From the NCBI RefSeq assembly GCF_001941865.1, contig NZ_CP016162.1, positions 124,001 to 188,000 of the forward strand: a stretch of 64,000 bases of DNA, read 5' to 3'. Made by a program: the position numbers and the translations under genes. The notes beneath the pieces were generated by a model. That model made no database searches. It saw only the letters and a program-made list of their open reading frames with translations, and was not told where the DNA came from. Shown here one piece after another: positions 28,925-41,818 of the stretch; within the stretch, counting starts at the first letter, position 1, and every line of letters starts with the position of its first letter. The stretch comes from Pseudomonas alcaliphila JAB1 (lineage in GTDB: Bacteria; Pseudomonadota; Gammaproteobacteria; Pseudomonadales; Pseudomonadaceae).

Positions 28925-29551
28925 ATGCGTAACCTGATTTTTGGCGCCGCTCTGGCGATCAGCGGCCTGTTCGGCCTTACTGCCCATGCCGAACCGGTAG
29001 CCGGCCAGCAGTATGTCGAGCTGAAGAGCCCGGTGCCGGTGTCCAAGCCTGGCAAGGTCGAAGTGGTGGAGCTTTTCTGGTACGGCTGCCCGCACTGCTA
29101 TCAGTTCGAAGCGACCCTCAACCCCTGGGTCGAGACGCTGCCGGAAGACGTCAATTTCGTGCGCGTGCCGGCATTGTTCGGTGGCATCTGGAACGTGCAT
29201 GGCCAGGCGTTCATCACCCTGGAAAGCATGAAGGTCGAGCACAAGGTGCATGACGCCGTGTTCACCGCCATCCACCAGGAGAAGAAGAAGCTGGCCTCGG
29301 CTGAAGAGTTCGCTGACTTCGTCGCCACTCAGGGCGTTGATCGCGATGCCTTCCTCAAGACCTTCAATTCCTTCGCCGTCAAAGGCCAGATGGAAAAGGC
29401 CAAGAAACTGGCCATGGCCTACCAGATCACTGGCGTGCCGGTGATGGTCGTCGGTGGCAAGTATCGCTTCGACCTGGGCTCGGCCGGTGGCCCGCAGCAG
29501 ACCCTCGAGGTCGCTGATTACCTGATCGCCAAGGAGCGTGCCGCGCTCTAA
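28925..29551 (+). CDS. dsbA: Thiol:disulfide interchange protein DsbA
   Basis: The 208-residue periplasmic oxidase introduces disulfide bonds. A signal peptide (about 1-21, ends AHAEP) is followed by a thioredoxin fold with the active site CPHC in LFWYGCPHCYQFE near residue 56 and the cis-proline loop GVPVMVVGGKYRFD. ATG 28925 has TTGAGGAGTACCCC ahead of it. The EEP-family gene follows 19 bp later. Confidence 0.95.
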   Translation: MRNLIFGAALAISGLFGLTAHAEPVAGQQYVELKSPVPVSKPGKVEVVELFWYGCPHCYQFEATLNPWVETLPEDVNFVRVPALFGGIWNVHGQAFITLESMKVEHKVHDAVFTAIHQEKKKLASAEEFADFVATQGVDRDAFLKTFNSFAVKGQMEKAKKLAMAYQITGVPVMVVGGKYRFDLGSAGGPQQTLEVADYLIAKERAAL

Positions 29552-29570
29552 GCGGCCACAGGCGCGAAGC

Positions 29571-30443
29571 ATGCTGCGCCGCTGGCGAAAGACACGTGCG
29601 ATTGGCCTGTGCGATCCACAGGTCAACCCGCACTGTTCGCAGCAGGCCGACTGGCCAGCCGACGGCCTCCTGCGTCTGCTCAGTTTCAACGTCCAGGTCG
29701 GCATCAACACCCAGCGTTACCACCACTACCTGACCCGCAGCTGGCAGCACCTGTTGCCTCATGCCGGGCGTGCCGGCAACCTGCAGCGCATCGGTGATCT
29801 GCTCGCCGACTTCGATCTGGTGGCGTTGCAGGAGGTCGATGGTGGCAGCCTGCGCTCGGGCTACATCAATCAGGTCGAGTACCTGGCCCAGCAGGGCGCC
29901 TTTCCCTACTGGTATCAACAGCTCAATCGCAATCTCGGGCGCTTCGCCCAGCACAGCAATGGCGTGCTCAGCCGCTTGCGGCCTACCCTGCTGGAAGATC
30001 ATCCACTCCCCGGTCCGCCCGGGCGTGGTGCGATCTTCCTGTGTCTCGGTGAGGGCGAGCACGCGCTGGGCGTGGTGATGATGCATCTGGCGCTGGGTGC
30101 GCGCACCCGTACGCGGCAACTGGCTTACATTCGTGAGCGCGTCAGTGAGTTTCGCCACCTGGTGCTGATGGGCGACATGAACACCCATGCTGTCGACCTG
30201 CTGGAGAACTCCCCGCTGCGCGACCTCGGCCTGATTGCGCCGCAGGTCGAGGCAACCTTCCCCAGCTGGCGACCGCAGCGCTGTCTCGATCATATCCTGC
30301 TCAGTTCCGAGCTCGAACTGGGGCGCGTCGATGTGCTCAGTCAGCCGATTTCCGATCACCTTCCCGTGGCCGTGGAAATCCGCCTGCCGGAGACACGGAA
30401 TGCTGCGCAGATGCCTATGCTGAACACGCCATCTCCTGAGTAA
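29571..30443 (+). CDS. Endonuclease/exonuclease/phosphatase family protein
   Basis: The 290-residue protein has the EEP metal-hydrolase motifs: [10 protein letters not shown] at the start, the metal-binding glutamate in [27 protein letters not shown] with a catalytic His, LMGDMNTHA and the final [11 protein letters not shown] with the Asp-His pair. Substrate could be DNA or a phospholipid or phosphoester. No signal peptide, so cytoplasmic. ATG 29571 is chosen over an upstream GTG at 29538, which would overlap the dsbA end. Confidence 0.85.
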   Translation: MLRRWRKTRAIGLCDPQVNPHCSQQADWPADGLLRLLSFNVQVGINTQRYHHYLTRSWQHLLPHAGRAGNLQRIGDLLADFDLVALQEVDGGSLRSGYINQVEYLAQQGAFPYWYQQLNRNLGRFAQHSNGVLSRLRPTLLEDHPLPGPPGRGAIFLCLGEGEHALGVVMMHLALGARTRTRQLAYIRERVSEFRHLVLMGDMNTHAVDLLENSPLRDLGLIAPQVEATFPSWRPQRCLDHILLSSELELGRVDVLSQPISDHLPVAVEIRLPETRNAAQMPMLNTPSPE

Positions 30444-30448
30444 GCCGT

Positions 30449-32344
30449 ATGAGCGATGACGCGCAACGCTGGAAAGACAAATACCTGAGTAGCCTGGAGC
30501 AGCAGGAAAAGCTCGACCGCCGCTGGGAGTCGCGCCTGGATCTGCTGCGCCGTGGTCTGGTGCGCAGCAGCCTGGCCGCCGAGGGTGCGGACAAGGCAGT
30601 CGATCAATGCATGCAGGAAATGCGCGAAATCCTTCGTCGCGACGATATGGACGCAGCATTGGGCAGCCTCATTCCGCGCCTGGAAAAGGCCGTGCTGGAT
30701 TCCGAGCAGCGCCGTCAGCAACGTGCCGGCGAGGCTGCGGCTGCGTTGGCGAGCTTGATCGAGCAACTGCAGCGCCTGCGGCCGCCCCGTGAGGTGCGCA
30801 AGGCGCTCAAATCGCTGGGCAAACAGCTAGAGGACGCCACCACTCATCAGTATCTGCTGCCGGCGCTGCTCAGCCAGATGAGCAACCTGCAGGGGCAGGC
30901 GCTGACCGTTCTGCAGGCTCCGGTGCAGGAGCAACCGGGCCTGCTCCAGCGTCTGTTCGGTTCGCGCGGCGAGACCAGCGAAAGCACTGCGCAGGCGCCG
31001 GACAGTGTCACCGAGGCCACTGGCGTTGCCGAGGAGCTCGCAGCAGAGTTGACGCCAACGCCAACGCCAACGCCAACGCCAACGCCAACGCCAACGCCAA
31101 CGCCAACGCCAACGCCAACGGCCGTAGCAGTGGCGAACGAGCCACCTCCCAGTGTCTCCAACGTGGCCAGCGTGCCAGCCCGGCACCAGGTCCAAGACGC
31201 TTCGCCTGTGCTCGACAGCCTGCCGCTGCCGCCGGGTCTGGTACGGCAGGAGCAAGCCGGTGACAGCCCCTTCTCGTTGCCCAGCAGCGAACCCGGATAC
31301 AGCGCGGTGGCGCCGCATATCGCCAGCAGTCTGCGTAATCTGCTCGACGAGCTCGAACTGCCGGCGCGCCATCTGCCGCAGGGTGAAGCGCTGCGCCTGC
31401 GCCTGGAGGGCAATCTCAACTGGTACGAGCTGGTGCCGGTGCTGGATGATCTGGCCGTACTGGTGCTTGCCGTCACCGATAGCGGCCAGCGCGAGTTCGC
31501 CGGCTATCTCAAGCAACTCAACGAGCGCCTGGCTGCCTTCATCAAAACCCTCAGCGAGGCGCACGAGGGCTACAGCGCTTCAGTGGAGAATGCGCGCAGT
31601 TTCAACCAGCAACTGCGGGATCAGGTCAGCGATCTGCAGAACAGCGTGCAGGAAGCTGCCGATCTGGAATCGCTCAAGCAGGCTCTGGAACAGCGCCTGG
31701 AAGGGCTCTTGCAAAGTGTCAGCAGTCATCAGCGTCAGCGCGACAGTGGTAGCGATGACGTGGCTGAGCGGCTACAGGGCCTGGTCAAGCGTGTCGCCGA
31801 GATGGAGCAGGAAGCGCAGCAATTTCGCGAGCATATCGAGGAGCAGCGACAGAAGTCCTTGCTGGACCCCCTGACTGGGCTGCCCAACCGTGCCGCCTGG
31901 AGCGAGCGTCTCGACCTGGAAGTTGCTCGTCGCCAACGCTATGGCGGCCAGTTGTTGTTGGCGGTGCTGGACGTCGATCACTTCAAGCGGATCAACGACG
32001 GCTACGGCCACCAGGCAGGTGATCGAGTGCTGAAGATCATCGCCGGGGAGCTCAGCAAGCGTTTGCGCAAGACCGACTTCATCGCCCGTTTTGGTGGCGA
32101 GGAGTTCGTTCTGCTGATTCCTGCAACGCCGCTGGAGGGAGGTGTCCAGCTTCTGGAAACCCTGCGCGCGGCAATCGAGGCCTGCCCGTTCCACTTCAAG
32201 GGTGAGCCGGTGACCATCACCTTCTCCGCCGGTATCGCCGAGTTTCGCAATGGCGAGGCGACCGAGGTCACCTTCGAACGTGCCGATCAGGCGCTATATC
32301 GCGCCAAGGGCGCGGGGCGTAACCGCGTCGAGCAGGCTGCCTGA
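30449..32344 (+). CDS. dgcH: Diguanylate cyclase (GGDEF) with TP-repeat linker, DgcH-like
   Basis: The 631-residue protein has an N-terminal helical region without a clear domain, a run of 11 Thr-Pro pairs (about residues 202-223), a second helical sensor part, a coiled coil (about 360-460) and a C-terminal GGDEF domain from about 465. The active site is GGEEF in [13 protein letters not shown], and the inhibitory I-site RKTD sits five residues before it, so the enzyme is probably active and feedback-controlled by c-di-GMP. There is no membrane segment. The order dsbA, EEP gene, GGDEF gene is like that of PA5489-PA5487 in P. aeruginosa, from which I take the name. Confidence 0.9.
   Translation: MSDDAQRWKDKYLSSLEQQEKLDRRWESRLDLLRRGLVRSSLAAEGADKAVDQCMQEMREILRRDDMDAALGSLIPRLEKAVLDSEQRRQQRAGEAAAALASLIEQLQRLRPPREVRKALKSLGKQLEDATTHQYLLPALLSQMSNLQGQALTVLQAPVQEQPGLLQRLFGSRGETSESTAQAPDSVTEATGVAEELAAELTPTPTPTPTPTPTPTPTPTPTPTAVAVANEPPPSVSNVASVPARHQVQDASPVLDSLPLPPGLVRQEQAGDSPFSLPSSEPGYSAVAPHIASSLRNLLDELELPARHLPQGEALRLRLEGNLNWYELVPVLDDLAVLVLAVTDSGQREFAGYLKQLNERLAAFIKTLSEAHEGYSASVENARSFNQQLRDQVSDLQNSVQEAADLESLKQALEQRLEGLLQSVSSHQRQRDSGSDDVAERLQGLVKRVAEMEQEAQQFREHIEEQRQKSLLDPLTGLPNRAAWSERLDLEVARRQRYGGQLLLAVLDVDHFKRINDGYGHQAGDRVLKIIAGELSKRLRKTDFIARFGGEEFVLLIPATPLEGGVQLLETLRAAIEACPFHFKGEPVTITFSAGIAEFRNGEATEVTFERADQALYRAKGAGRNRVEQAA
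31052..31120 (+). repeat. In-frame hexanucleotide tandem repeat (ACGCCA x11)
   Basis: Eleven perfect copies of ACGCCA plus a final ACG encode (Thr-Pro)11-Thr within the diguanylate cyclase. Because the unit is 6 bp, slippage changes the linker length by Thr-Pro pairs and does not break the frame. Confidence 0.97.
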
Positions 32345-32406
32345 TCCCGTCTACGTCGAGCCGCAGCGGCAGGCGCCGCGGCTCCCGTACGAACCACTCA
32401 CTCCTT

Positions 32407-33930
32407 CTAGGGTGTTGCCTCGGCCGGGTCCCTGCTGGTTGCTCCAGCGGTTCGTGCCCGTGGTGCGTGATCGTCCTCGTCCTGCAACGGCACCTCATTG
32501 CCCTGAGCGTCGTACAGCTTGCCGCCGATGAAGTGGTCGCCATCGTGCAGGGCGGCGATGTCGCGGTAGCGCAGGCTGCGCTCGGTGCCGGCGACGAATA
32601 CCGACTGCTGATCCGAGTTGCCGGCGGTGAAATGGTTGAACAGCAGGTTGAGCAGGATCGCCATGATCGCCGCCGAGCTGATGCCGGAGTGGAAAATGGT
32701 TTCGAACCAGGCCGGGAAGTGATGGTAGAAGCTGGGCATGGCGATGGGGATCATGCCGAAGCCGATGGAAGTAGCGACGATCACCAGGTTCATGTTGTTG
32801 CGGTAGTCGACCTTGGCCAGGGTGCGGATGCCGCTGGCGGCGACGGTGCCGAACAGCACGATGCCGGCACCACCAAGCACCGAGGTCGGCACCGCGGCGA
32901 TCACTCGGCCCATGATCGGCAGCAAGCCCAGGGTGACCAGAATCAGCCCGCCGGTGGCGACCACGTAGCGGCTCTTCACGCCAGTCACGGCAACCAGGCC
33001 GACGTTCTGGGCGAAGGCGCTCTGGGTGAAGGAGCCGAATAGCGGCGCAACGACACTGGCGATCATGTCCGCGCGCAAACCGTTACCGAGGCGTCTGGAG
33101 TCGACCTTGGTGTCGATGATGTCGCCGACGGCGAGGATGTCGGCCGAGGTTTCCACCAGGATCACCATCACCACGATCAGCATCGAGATGATCGCTGCCA
33201 CCTCGAATACCGGCATACCGAAATGTAGCGGTGCCGGGAAGGCCAGCAGCGGCCCTTCGCTGACCTTGGAAAAATCGGCCATGCCGAATGCCACCGCCAC
33301 CAGGGTGCCGATCACCATGGCCAGCAGGATCGACAGGCGCGAGATGGTGGCGCTGCCGACCTTGCTCAGCAGCAGCACGGTGGTCAGGGTGAAGGCGGCC
33401 AGGCCGATGTTGGCCATGCTGCCGAAGTCAGCTGCACTGCTGTTGCCGCCCATGGCCCAGCGCGCGGCTACAGGCATCAGCGTCAGGCCGATGGTGGTGA
33501 TGACGATGCCGGTCACCAGCGGTGGGAAGAACTTGGTGATCTTGGAAAAGATCGGCGTGATCAGCAGCCCGATCGCCGCTGCGCCTATCACCGCGCCGAA
33601 TACCACCGGCAGCCCGCCCTCACCGCCATTGGCGCCGACTATCGCCACGATGGTGGCGACGCTGGCGAACGACACGCCCTGCACCAGCGGTAACTGACAG
33701 CCGAAGAACGGCAAGCCGATGGTCTGCAGCAAAGTGGCGGCGCCACCGACGAAAAGCGAGGCGGCGATCAGCAGGCCGATATCGGCAGGCGACAGACCGG
33801 CCGCCTGGCCGACGATCAGGGGCACCGCGACGATGCCGCCGTACATGGTCAGTACGTGCTGCAGGCCGTAGAGCAGATTGGAGCCGAGGCCGAGGTTTTC
33901 GTCCTCGGGGCGCTGGGTGGTGGAGGTCAT
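32407..33930 (-). CDS. NCS2-family nucleobase:cation symporter (xanthine/uric acid/uracil type)
   Basis: The 507-residue membrane protein has about 14 hydrophobic segments. NCS2 motifs are present: the substrate-site glutamate in ETSADILAVGDI, and FAQNVGLVAVTGVKSRYV, the family signature QNxGxxxxTxxxSR. The QNVG variant is more common in purine (xanthine/urate) than in uracil members, but I cannot fix the substrate. A hydrophilic tail of about 70 residues (SLRYRDIAALHDGD, acidic and charged) is longer than usual. It is divergent from marC. Confidence 0.88.
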   Translation of the reverse strand: MTSTTQRPEDENLGLGSNLLYGLQHVLTMYGGIVAVPLIVGQAAGLSPADIGLLIAASLFVGGAATLLQTIGLPFFGCQLPLVQGVSFASVATIVAIVGANGGEGGLPVVFGAVIGAAAIGLLITPIFSKITKFFPPLVTGIVITTIGLTLMPVAARWAMGGNSSAADFGSMANIGLAAFTLTTVLLLSKVGSATISRLSILLAMVIGTLVAVAFGMADFSKVSEGPLLAFPAPLHFGMPVFEVAAIISMLIVVMVILVETSADILAVGDIIDTKVDSRRLGNGLRADMIASVVAPLFGSFTQSAFAQNVGLVAVTGVKSRYVVATGGLILVTLGLLPIMGRVIAAVPTSVLGGAGIVLFGTVAASGIRTLAKVDYRNNMNLVIVATSIGFGMIPIAMPSFYHHFPAWFETIFHSGISSAAIMAILLNLLFNHFTAGNSDQQSVFVAGTERSLRYRDIAALHDGDHFIGGKLYDAQGNEVPLQDEDDHAPRARTAGATSRDPAEATP

Positions 33931-33965
33931 GGGAAAGCTACTCGCTGTTGTTCTTGTACGGTCAA

Positions 33966-34007
33966 TGTAGACATTTTGTTGTCACATTGGCTACTACTTT
34001 GTATACA
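33966..34007. promoter_or_regulatory. Candidate operator upstream of the NCS2 permease gene
   Basis: Two near-palindromes, TGTAGACA (33966-33973) and TGTATACA (34000-34007), lie 34 bp apart centre to centre, about three helical turns, and 36-77 bp ahead of the permease start. This is the pattern of a dimeric repressor such as a GntR-type regulator. The regulator is not encoded here. Stated as inference. Confidence 0.4.
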
Positions 34008-34157
34008 TTTTTCGAGTGTTGTTTCCTGGAACCATTACGGCGCTACTGGTCATAAAATTTCCACGCGCGCTGAAGATGTTCGAATCTGACCGTGGCCCCG
34101 ACTCGCGAGGCGACCCCTCAGGCCCTAGACTATGCGCACTAGCCACCGGAGACGCCC

Positions 34158-34748
34158 ATGGACATCTTCAGCATCGCCGTGCTGATCTTTTTGGTCACCG
34201 ACCCTTTCGGCAATATCGCCATCTACATTGCCGCGCTGAAGAACGTCGAGCCGCGCAGACGGTTGTGGATCGCCGCGCGCGAACTGCTGTTCGCGCTTGG
34301 CCTGTTGCTGCTGTTCCTCACCTTTGGTGACAAATTCCTCACCAGCCTCGGGCTGTCACGCGAGGCAACCGCGATTGCCGGCGCTATCATCCTGTTCGTC
34401 ATCGCCATGCGCCTGATCTTCCCCAGCCCGCAGGGCCTGCTCGGCGACGTGCCGGATGGCGAGCCGATGCTGGTGCCGTTGGCTACGCCGGCGGTCGCCG
34501 GACCTTCAGCGCTTGCGGTGCTGATGACCCTGCGCAACACCCACACGGGGCCGCTCTGGGAGCTCTACCTGGCGGTCATCCTGGCCTGGGCGGCGACGGC
34601 ATTCATTCTGTTGCAGGCTTCGTTCCTGCAGCGTTTTCTTGGTAATCGCGGGTTGATGGCGGTAGAACGATTGATGGGCATGCTGTTGATCATGCTCAGC
34701 GTCGACATGCTGCTGGACAACCTGCAAAGCGTATTCGGTCACGCATGA
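34158..34748 (+). CDS. MarC family integral membrane protein
   Basis: The 196-residue protein has six membrane segments and the MarC family pattern: LFLVTDPFGNIAIYIAALK at the start, the glycine/proline-rich VPLATPAVAGPSALAVLMTL in the middle and GLMAVERLMGMLLIMLSVDM near the end. The family was named after the mar locus but has no proven role in antibiotic resistance; transport is suspected. Its stop TGA overlaps the ATG of the next gene. Confidence 0.9.
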   Translation: MDIFSIAVLIFLVTDPFGNIAIYIAALKNVEPRRRLWIAARELLFALGLLLLFLTFGDKFLTSLGLSREATAIAGAIILFVIAMRLIFPSPQGLLGDVPDGEPMLVPLATPAVAGPSALAVLMTLRNTHTGPLWELYLAVILAWAATAFILLQASFLQRFLGNRGLMAVERLMGMLLIMLSVDMLLDNLQSVFGHA

Positions 34749-35527
34749 AGTCTCTTTGCCTTGCCCTAGTTCTTGTTCTGCTTGCCGGTTGCACCGGTGG
34801 TCTACGTATCGATGACAGCCACACCGCGATCGGTCAGAACAGCCGTGTGCAATACGTCGTGCTGCACTACACCTCTGCTGACCTGCAACGCTCGCTCGAT
34901 CTGCTGACGCAGACCGAGGTGAGCAGCCACTACCTGATCGGTGATGCACCGCCGACCGTCTACCGCCTGGTGGACGAGAACCGTCGCGCCTGGCACGTCG
35001 GTGTCAGCGAATGGAAGGGGCGCACCTGGCTCAACAGCACCACGATCGGCATCGAGCTGGTCAACCAGGGCTACTACCAGACGCCGGCGGGGCGCTACTG
35101 GCAACCTTTCGCGCCGCAGCAGATTGATACCCTGATCGTGCTGCTCAAGGACATCGTCAAGCGTCACCAGCTACCGCTGGGCTCGATCATCGCGCACAGC
35201 GATGTGGCGCCGCAGCGCAAGGTCGATCCGGGCCCGCTGTTCCCCTGGAAGCGTCTGGCCGACGAGGGCCTGGCGCCCTGGCCGAACGAGGACGCCGTGG
35301 CGCGCCAACAGGCGCTGTTCATCACCAGCCTGCCCAGCGTGCAGTGGTTCCAGGAGCAGTTGGCGCAAAACGGCTACACGGTGCCGCAGCACGGTGAGCT
35401 GGATGAGGCGACGCGCAATGTCATTGCTGCCTTCCAGATGAAGTATCGCCCGGCCAACTACGACGGCCAGCCGGACGCCGAAACTGCAGCGCGGTTGCTG
35501 GTGCTCAATCTGCAGGCGGCAGGATAG
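34745..35527 (+). CDS. N-acetylmuramoyl-L-alanine amidase, AmiD-like lipoprotein
   Basis: The 260-residue protein begins with a lipoprotein signal (MKSLCLALVLVLLAGC; lipid Cys about 16). The Amidase_2 domain (about 32-185) has zinc ligands in VVLHYTSADLQ and HSDVAPQRKVDPGPLFPW, and the C-terminus (about 190-255) is a peptidoglycan-binding helical domain (QEQLAQNGYTVPQHGELDEA). It would cut the bond between muramic acid and stem peptide, probably on anhydro-muropeptides, from the inner leaflet of the outer membrane. It is coupled to marC by a 4-base overlap. Confidence 0.9.
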   Translation: MKSLCLALVLVLLAGCTGGLRIDDSHTAIGQNSRVQYVVLHYTSADLQRSLDLLTQTEVSSHYLIGDAPPTVYRLVDENRRAWHVGVSEWKGRTWLNSTTIGIELVNQGYYQTPAGRYWQPFAPQQIDTLIVLLKDIVKRHQLPLGSIIAHSDVAPQRKVDPGPLFPWKRLADEGLAPWPNEDAVARQQALFITSLPSVQWFQEQLAQNGYTVPQHGELDEATRNVIAAFQMKYRPANYDGQPDAETAARLLVLNLQAAG

Positions 35528-35530
35528 AGC

Positions 35531-35935
35531 TCAGCTAGGCGTGGTGCCGATCAGCCGAGAGTCGGCCAGCGCTGCGCTGCGATGAACGGTGGCGGCCTGG
35601 TATTCGGGGTCCGCGAGCATGCTCAAAAAGGCTGCTGACGAGGGATAGCGCACCAGCAGAAGCAGATCCCACTGCTCTTGCTTCGGTGCGATCAAAGCCA
35701 GGTGGACGTCTGCCATCACCTGCACCTCACCACCCACCCCCTTGACCTTTTTCAGCGCGGTGCGGCTGTAGCGCGCATAGGCTTCGCGCCCGCTGCAGGG
35801 CGCATGGGGACTGTCTGCGCCATACGCAGCTTGGCTGTTGAAACGCAGCAGATTGAGCATCAGGATCGGTGTATCACTGGGCATGCGCTCGGCGAACGCC
35901 AGCAAATCCTCGCGGTTGGGGTTGATGCTGGGCAT
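35531..35935 (-). CDS. DUF1330-like small protein
   Basis: The 134-residue protein has a ferredoxin-like dimeric barrel pattern: ILMLNLLRFN near the start, AYARYSRTALKKVKGVGGEV, WDLLLLVRYPSSAAFLSMLA and PEYQAATVHRSAALADSRLI. These fit the DUF1330 group, of unknown function. ATG 35935 has GAGGAACG 4 bases before it and is preferred over an upstream in-frame ATG. It is convergent with the amidase gene, 3 bp apart. Confidence 0.8.
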   Translation of the reverse strand: MPSINPNREDLLAFAERMPSDTPILMLNLLRFNSQAAYGADSPHAPCSGREAYARYSRTALKKVKGVGGEVQVMADVHLALIAPKQEQWDLLLLVRYPSSAAFLSMLADPEYQAATVHRSAALADSRLIGTTPS

Positions 35936-36068
35936 GCACGTTCCTCGGCTGGCGTTTTCCCTGAGCCTCACGCCTGAAGCCGAGTGCGGCAAGTGCTATC
36001 GATCCGCCTGATAGCCGATCATCTGCTCAGCATGGTGCTGCGCTACGGTTGCTGCACTGGCAGGCCGA

Positions 36069-36734
36069 TCAGCGTGGGCCAGGTTGGAAATCACGTGCAT
36101 CACGCGCCCAGACATCCAGCACCGGTTTGAGATCTTCCAGGGTCAGTTGCGTGCTGCTGTTCTCCAGCGTCAGGCCGTGCCCCTTGCGCACCACACGCAG
36201 CACCGGTTCGCTGGTGCGGGCATCGAGGCCCTCCAGTTCGATGAAGATGGCGCTGTCGCGGTCACGGGTGCCTGCGGCTGTGGTCGCTGCTGCCAGCACC
36301 AGGGCGACAGGAATCACCTCATAGGCCTTGAGCCCTTCGGTGGAAACCGTCACGCCAGTGATCGCGCTGCGCAGCACCAGGCTGTCCATGGTCGGTTCGT
36401 TGACCACCGTCATGCGTCCCTGTAACTCACGGATCAACGCCTGATGCAGATAATCACGGACACTTTCCAGTGTCTGCGCGCTGACCTGATCGCTGGGAAC
36501 TGGCTCTGGATAGAAGGTCGGCTTCTCCACATACACCGCCGTGTAGCGCTCGCTGCTGAACTGCGGCGAAATCCAGCGCAGCACCGGTGCGCCAGTGGCT
36601 GAAGTGGCTGGTTGGAGCTGGGAGTAGTCGGCGAGGTAGCCGGAGAACTGTGTGGGTTTGGTGGTCTGGCTGGCGCAGCCGCTGAGCAGCAGAGCAGTGA
36701 GTAGAGCCAGACAAAGCGGGTTGGCGTAACGCAT
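36069..36734 (-). CDS. DUF3313 family lipoprotein
   Basis: The 221-residue protein has a lipobox (LTALLLSGCASQ, lipid Cys about 20), then GYLADYSQLQP typical of DUF3313, a family of outer-membrane or periplasmic lipoproteins of unknown function. A VALVLAAATTAAGT stretch near residue 145 is hydrophobic and could contact a membrane. ATG 36734 follows GGAGAGTCCGCCG. A dispersed repeat lies directly upstream. Confidence 0.82.
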   Translation of the reverse strand: MRYANPLCLALLTALLLSGCASQTTKPTQFSGYLADYSQLQPATSATGAPVLRWISPQFSSERYTAVYVEKPTFYPEPVPSDQVSAQTLESVRDYLHQALIRELQGRMTVVNEPTMDSLVLRSAITGVTVSTEGLKAYEVIPVALVLAAATTAAGTRDRDSAIFIELEGLDARTSEPVLRVVRKGHGLTLENSSTQLTLEDLKPVLDVWARDARDFQPGPR

Positions 36735-36769
36735 CGGCGGACTCTCCTTTCCAAGGACCTGCAATCAGC

Positions 36770-36979
36770 CTAGCAGGTCGTTGGAAAACTACCTGCGTTG
36801 GCAATACTGCGTTAAAACCGGCCTCAAAATGCTCATTTACAGCACGTAAACCGCGCTTTTTCAGCCGGTTTTGCGGGGCCGCCACCGGTATTGTCTTGCC
36901 TGCCTCGGCTCGGGCTTCCTGCTTCGCTCTACCTCCTGCATCCATGCAGTCGTCGCCTACGTTTTCAACGGCCTGCTAG
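36770..36979 (+). repeat. Dispersed structured repeat, copy D3
   Basis: It starts CTAGCAGGTCGTTGGAAAAC and ends GTTTTCAACGGCCTGCTAG, a near-perfect terminal inverted repeat. The core CTGCGTTAAAACCGGCCTC, then AAAATGCTCATTTACAGC and GTAAACCGCGCTTTTTCAGC, is shared with D1 and D2. It fills the gap between the DUF3313 gene and the response regulator gene on the minus strand. Confidence 0.75.
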
Positions 36980-36990
36980 ATGCCGCTTCG

Positions 36991-37383
36991 TCAGCCCGCC
37001 AGTTCGCTCAATCGTTGAGCAAGAAGCTTGAAGTCATAGGGTTTTACGATGCTTTCGGTGGGCGCCGCGCTGTCGCGGGCGCGCACTTCTTCGAGCAGTT
37101 CGCGTTCGTAATAGCCGCTGGCGAACAGCACCGGCAGGGTCGGTCGCAACTGGCGCGCGGCTTCCACCAGTTCGCGTCCGTCCATCCCGGGCAGGCCGAT
37201 GTCGCTCATCAGCAGATCGAAGTGCTGCTCGCTACGCAGCCGCTCCAGGGCGCTGTGCCCGTCGCGCAGGGCAAGGACGCGATAGCCGAACTCCCCGAGT
37301 ACTTCAGCGGTGAGTTGGCGTACGACATCGTCATCCTCGACCAGCAGGATGGTCTTGGCACTGGCGCAGTCGATTTCGGTCAT
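36991..37383 (-). CDS. Single-domain response regulator
   Basis: The 130-residue protein is a bare receiver: ILLVEDDDVVRQLTAEVLGE with the acidic pair, the phosphoacceptor Asp in DLLMSDIGLPGMDG, and the Lys in SIVKPYDFKLL. There is no output domain. It is divergent from the large hybrid kinase with 119 bp between starts, so it is likely a partner in that phosphorelay. The start ATG 37383 gives MTEIDCASAKTILLVEDDD. Confidence 0.88.
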   Translation of the reverse strand: MTEIDCASAKTILLVEDDDVVRQLTAEVLGEFGYRVLALRDGHSALERLRSEQHFDLLMSDIGLPGMDGRELVEAARQLRPTLPVLFASGYYERELLEEVRARDSAAPTESIVKPYDFKLLAQRLSELAG

Positions 37384-37502
37384 GGGGCTCTCTGTTTCAG
37401 CGCGCAGAATGCGCGAATGTTTGGCAAACTTCGGAGTCGGTGCGCGGTCAGTGTGCCATACGCCTTCCCCGGACAGACAAGAACAAGCGAGACAATCATC
37501 GA

Positions 37503-41008
<3,506 letters not shown>

Positions 41009-41009
<1 letters not shown>

Positions 41010-41818
41010 TGCCTGACGAAATCGAGCTGCGCCTGCTGATCGAGGCGATCTACCTGCGCTACAGCTACGACTTTCGCGACTACTCGAAAGCCTCGCTCAA
41101 GCGCCGTGTGCGCCAGGCGCAGACTCAGCTGGATTGCCCGACCATCTCGGCGTTGCAGGCGCGTATCCTGCACGAGCCGCAGGCGTTCATGCAGCTGCTG
41201 CAGTACCTCACCATCCCGGTCAGCGAGATGTTCCGCGACCCCGAATACTTCCTCGCCCTGCGCGAGCAGGTGGTGCCGCTGCTGCACACCTATCCCTCGC
41301 TGAAGGTCTGGGTGGCTGGCTGCAGCACGGGCGAGGAGGTGTATTCCCTGGCTATTCTGCTGCACGAGGAAGGCCTGCTGGAACGCACCATGATCTACGC
41401 CACCGACATCAATCCGCACTCGCTGGAGAAGGCCGAGCAGGGCATCTTCGCCCTCGACAACCTGCGCACCTACACCCAGAACTACCAGCTGTCCGGCGGC
41501 AAGCGGGCGTTCTCCGACTACTACTCGGCGGCCTACGATCGGGTGCTGTTCGACAAGTCGCTGCGTGCCAACGTGACCTTCGCCGATCACAGCCTGGCCA
41601 CCGACAGCGTGTTCGCCGAAACCCATCTGGTGTCGTGCCGTAACGTGCTGATCTATTTCAACCGCGACCTGCAGGACCGTGCACTGGGCCTGTTCCACGA
41701 CTCCCTTTGCCACCGCGGTTTTCTCGGTCTGGGCAGCAAGGAAAGTCTGGATTTCTCTGCCTATGCCCGGCAGTTCGAAGCGGTGTCGCGGCCCGAGCGG
41801 ATTTTCCGCAAGCGATGA
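41009..41818 (+). CDS. CheR-type protein-glutamate O-methyltransferase
   Basis: The 269-residue protein has the small CheR N-terminal helical domain (about 1-70, IYLRYSYDFRDYSKASLKRR) and the SAM-binding domain with VWVAGCSTGEEVYSLAILL near residue 95. VSCRNVLIYFNRDLQDRALG is the family motif. Its ATG overlaps the stop of the hybrid kinase, and its own stop overlaps cheB. There is no chemoreceptor gene here, so the substrate is not a normal MCP of this cluster; methylation of a signalling protein is inferred. Confidence 0.92.

Noticed and set aside
31052-31120. Short regular repeat as a possible CRISPR
   Set aside because: The units are 6 bp, contiguous and in frame within a gene. There are no spacers and no cas genes.
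32345-32406. GC-rich stem after the diguanylate cyclase gene as a terminator
   Set aside because: GAGCCGC and GCGGCTC can pair, but there is no T run, so it is not a clear Rho-independent terminator.
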